A DNA stretch of 64,000 bases from Lepiota brunneoincarnata (lineage: Eukaryota; Basidiomycota; Agaricomycetes; Agaricales; Agaricaceae). A program made the position numbers and the translations under genes. The stretch spans positions 2,604,001 through 2,668,000 of the forward strand of contig JAEBUN010000001.1 in assembly GCA_023014365.1 (NCBI GenBank). The letters are read 5' to 3'. Position 1 is the stretch's first letter; each line of letters starts with the position of its first letter. This document shows positions 59,969 through 64,000 of this stretch, one piece after another. The notes under the pieces were generated by a model. The model did not search any database. It had not been told where the DNA came from and saw nothing but the letters and a program-made list of their open reading frames with translations.

Positions 59969-60700
59969 ATGAATCCCTCTGACTTTTCGCCACCCCCGGA
60001 CGACCTTCTCATCAAAGTCGTCGGATTTTCACCCGCTCTGGATGTGATTCAGTATAGAAAAGAAAGAAAGAAATTGCTGGCTACTTGGCTTGACCCCCTC
60101 TTGAGGTCCGGAGGGAGGGTATCTTACTTCCAAGTTTGCAAATGGCTTGACAACGTCTCCAAGTCCCCAATCCCGAAGTGTTTGGTCAACTATCTTCACA
60201 GATCCACAAACAACCCTAGAGCTAGAAAGAAATACTCGGACGCAGTGAAAAGACGTGGACCGGGAAACACCGAATTGTTCCCGATGTCATCCACCTTGAT
60301 CGGAATGGTCGGGCCCGCATGTGTTATGTGCGCGAGCAGGGAATGTCCAAATACCCCAGTATACCGACGGTATTGACTTGAACCCCTGGGCTAGTTAATG
60401 CTAGTGTTTGAATTCAAGCTTCCTTCAAGACGACAGGGGATGTATGAGACGGTCAGTGGTCACCACGCCAGATATGGCAACCCAGCCTACCATCGGCCTT
60501 GGACCTCTTGTGAACTTGAAGAGCCAGGTTATCAGGATCCTCGATAGTGGTTTCGCCCATCCGCAGTATATGAGTAATGAAGGTACAGTAGGGAAGACTA
60601 CACTTGTTCCGCTGGAGACGGGAAAGGTGACTCTTCCCTCCGGGCAGGATTCCCAGCAGGCCCAGCAATTCTAGCGGGGAATTAGTTCCTTGCCCCTTCC
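59969..60700 (+). pseudogene. F-box paralogue relic
   Basis: 'PPPDDLLIKVVGFSPALDVIQYRK' matches the F-box of the 28.7-30.4 kb gene ('LEHLPALDVIQCRK'), and 'LIGMVGPACVMC' matches its 'CIGMVGPYLVCI'. Further on, 'VPLETGKVTLPSGQDS' matches 'QMETGKVILSPSL'. The order is conserved but frames break at 60376, and the intron-borne pieces are missing, so it is a decayed copy. Confidence 0.6.
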
Positions 60701-61217
60701 TCTGGTGTATCTGGCACATATATCCCTCATCAGAAACATTTCACGCCATTCTCGATATTTCGAGCGATTCGGACCGCCTCGAGTTGGTCTTTGCCGATAA
60801 ATATCTTTCGACACTTACTGTGCCCAGATCCGATAGTTCTAGAAGCGGTTGTTCCACGGGGTAAATTTTATCTCCTAACTACTCTTCTCCTTCATCCCTA
60901 CGGGACGTCGTGACGCTTAGCGACCCGCCATGGTACGGATTGAGGGGTTTCGCTACCGGCCCTGGTTTCGAAGAATCGGTAATCAATGTCGTCGTATTCG
61001 GGATCTCCAGTGGCGTGGCAATGCCACCAGTTAGACGAGAAAGTCCCCACGTTCGCCGGGCGAGTGATTGGACATTTCATGAAGGATTATTCAAGATACC
61101 ATTTTTCTAGTCAATTCCCGCCCAGATACCTATTACTGTTTACGACATGGCTTGATCATTGCATAGGAATTTCGTTATAATTTCAGGAGTAGTCTGTACC
61201 ACTGAGTCTCGAGGCTT
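60701..61217. other. Gap downstream of F-box relic
   Basis: Fragments such as 'GLRGFATGPGFEESVINVVVFG' may be further remains of the F-box family's C-terminal region, but this is not shown. Convergent with THI4. Confidence 0.3.
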
Positions 61218-62401
<1,184 letters not shown>

Positions 62402-63520
62402 TATTGACGGGTCAGAGGCCTACAGGGCTGGAAGCAAGTGGCAGGTGCGGTAGGTTGACTCAGACTTGTCGAAGAACCTCGGTTCTTATATCCTCGAAGC
62501 CTTTCGGGGCCTATCCAGGGATTCAAAGATGAGATAAGACGAAGTTACTGGAACTGATGCAATCCATGATGTCTCGCTCCCGCAGCTGACCAAGGAGAAA
62601 CCCGGAAGCTCATCCGCTGGGTGTGAGTTTACCCTTTTGCGAAACGGGCATTCTTCTTGGAAGTTCTTTTCCCGTGGCTTGTGGGTACTGACTGGTTCAG
62701 CGATGCAAATCCGGGCAGCCGAGAGGGATAGGTATCGAAGGTTGTGGTGCTCCGAACAATGTTTCCCTTTATATTTTGAGCCTAGGAAAAGGTGGCCGCG
62801 TAAAATGGAAGGAAAGGTATGAAGCCTTCTTCCCCCTTGTAATTTTCAGCGAGGCCGTATCTGCCGGCCAAAAATTATTGTCGAAGCCTGAATACTGTGC
62901 CGATGTTCACGTGTTCGTGATCCCGAGCCCGATATCTCCAGTGATTATTTATACCTCGTTTACGCACGTTTGGGTGGTAAAACTGAATCCGACCTTCGAC
63001 CAGACAGTAAAGCAAGCCTTAAGGCAGGATGGAGGTCATGCACCTTGGACAGGACGGCCCCTTCCCACTTTCAGGTACTAGGAGATGTACTGATTTGGTA
63101 TCCGGCAAAACGTTGCTTGGGCTGTGGTCAGGGATTGACGGTAGGTGACGTTGATGTTGGTATCGGTGTTGGTGTCGGCTGCGACGGTTTTTGATAACTC
63201 ATTTGACCATGTCTTAGTTCGAAACACTCACATTGTTTAGCCTTTGAATGGCTAACGCGGACCCCAAGTGTGCCGACTTTCCCACGTCTTTCTACCACCA
63301 CCTACAGGGACAGCTTCGAGCGAAACTTCCGAAGTACATGGCGATGATACTATACACTCTCAAATACCAATACTGGGGATCCGATACTTGTACTCCAGCA
63401 GCGCGGTCAACTGATGGACAAAAAGTACGAGGGGCTCTCCATCCCATCCCGGTGGCTATTATACTAGTGGTGTTTCTCGATCCGACGACTTTGTCTCCCT
63501 CCCCCCTGTCCCACCCAACC
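62402..63520. other. Intergenic; last part duplicated at 51.04-51.19 kb
   Basis: Upstream region of THI4 and of the right-edge 7TM copy. No gene or riboswitch supported. Similarity to the 51 kb region begins near 63372. Confidence 0.45.
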
Positions 63521-64000
63521 ATGGCAGATCCGATTGAAATAATTTTCTGGGTTGAAGCCATGGTCCTTGTATGTTCTGCGGCTGTCATCTGGGTCTGCAT
63601 TGGAATTGGCTTCGCCATCTACTGGAATTGCGTGCAGCTGATGATCAACGATTTTCGCAAAGGGGATTAGCGCAGACAGACTATCTTTCACTTATCCACC
63701 GTTCACTGATTGTCTTATGTGTATCTATCACCTTTGCCACTGATGTTCAGTGGATCGTTTTGGGGTACATTTACCACGGCGACACAGCTCGGCGTCCCCT
63801 CGTGTATATATTCACTGCCAGCCGTCCACTGGCTTTCGAAATCCTGAATGACATTTCCCCTATTGCTCTTGGGATTCTGACCAGAGCAATGCAGGTTACG
63901 ATTTTGCTTGCGCATGGTGTTTAATGGCATTTAGTGACTGTGTTGTCTAGTAGATATGGCGCATCTGGATCATCTGGACGGCAGTCGCGCTACGCAATTA
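63521..64000 (+). pseudogene. 7TM-like membrane protein copy, probably broken, partial at window edge
   Basis: Starts 'MADPIEIIFWVEAMVLVCSAAVIWVCIGIGFAIYWNCVQLMINDFRKGD', aligning with the 51193 copy ('MTDPAEIIHRAEVMQLVWF...FAIY*NC...LMINDFRKGD'). After this a TAG (63668) interrupts; similarity continues in another frame as 'RSLIVLCVSITFATDVQWIVLGYIYHGD' and 'FEILNDISPIALGILTRAMQV'. An intron could rescue the frame but no good donor was found. It runs off the right edge. Confidence 0.55.

Noticed and set aside
62402..62560. TPP riboswitch before THI4 (a CTGAG on the minus strand)
   Set aside because: Only the short CTGAG piece is present; the GAACCTGAT-like part and closing helices expected of the riboswitch are not visible.

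Overview
This is nuclear DNA from a filamentous basidiomycete, most likely an Agaricomycete. Nearly every gene is split by many GT-AG introns of about 50-60 bases, and several proteins belong to families expanded in mushrooms and relatives: a sesquiterpene synthase with a DEYTD metal motif, F-box proteins whose F-box reads like 'PALDVIQCRK', multi-exon 7TM receptor-like proteins, an arrestin-like protein and a wax-synthase-like protein. There are no operons; many genes are divergent pairs with very short shared promoters.

Layout. 1-9.1 kb: 5' part of a secreted GH15 glucoamylase (-), a PA/RING-H2 E3 ligase (+), a CCCH zinc-finger protein (+) and a 7TM-like membrane protein (-) with a 7-base micro-exon. 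9.2-21.5 kb: an accessory block that looks like a sesquiterpenoid gene cluster: a Tri3-like acyltransferase carrying frameshifts, a relic of an alpha/beta hydrolase, an intact sesquiterpene synthase (-), an intact cytochrome P450 (+), a stand-alone adenylation-domain gene (-) beside an 18-G tract, and a full alpha/beta hydrolase (+). 22.5-28.5 kb: a tail-anchored heme oxygenase (+) and a head-to-head pair of membrane-anchored A1 aspartic proteases separated by 142 bases, one with a D-C-G second active-site motif. 28.7-31.7 kb: an F-box gene and a decayed paralogue; a third decayed paralogue is at 60 kb.

32.8-44.7 kb is a housekeeping block: arrestin-like protein (-), a two-TM conserved protein (-), dynactin p62 (-), RAD1 of the 9-1-1 clamp (+), a mitochondrial lipoyl-domain protein of Pdx1 type lacking the usual lipoyl lysine (-), a hot-dog thioesterase-like protein (-) and a DHHC palmitoyltransferase (+). 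44.7-47.6 kb is gene-poor, with a strong G-quadruplex motif and a GGTCT repeat. 47.6-64 kb holds a conserved unknown (+), a wax-synthase-like membrane acyltransferase (-), a broken 7TM gene (+), a Ctk2-type cyclin (-), an AidB-like acyl-CoA dehydrogenase (+), another 7TM protein (-), a serine/proline-rich single-exon protein (+), an F-box relic (+), thiazole synthase THI4 (-) and, at the right edge, a second copy of the broken 7TM gene whose upstream region is also duplicated.

Working picture: in the 9-21.5 kb block the synthase would cyclise farnesyl diphosphate, the P450 would oxidise the hydrocarbon, and the acyltransferase, hydrolase and possibly the adenylating enzyme would decorate or trim it. 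This is inference from gene content. Several accessory genes (acyltransferase, adenylation gene, F-box gene, first 7TM gene) show frame breaks, some at homopolymers, so either gene decay or base-level assembly error must be considered. All exon boundaries were read by eye from splice motifs and conserved protein blocks.
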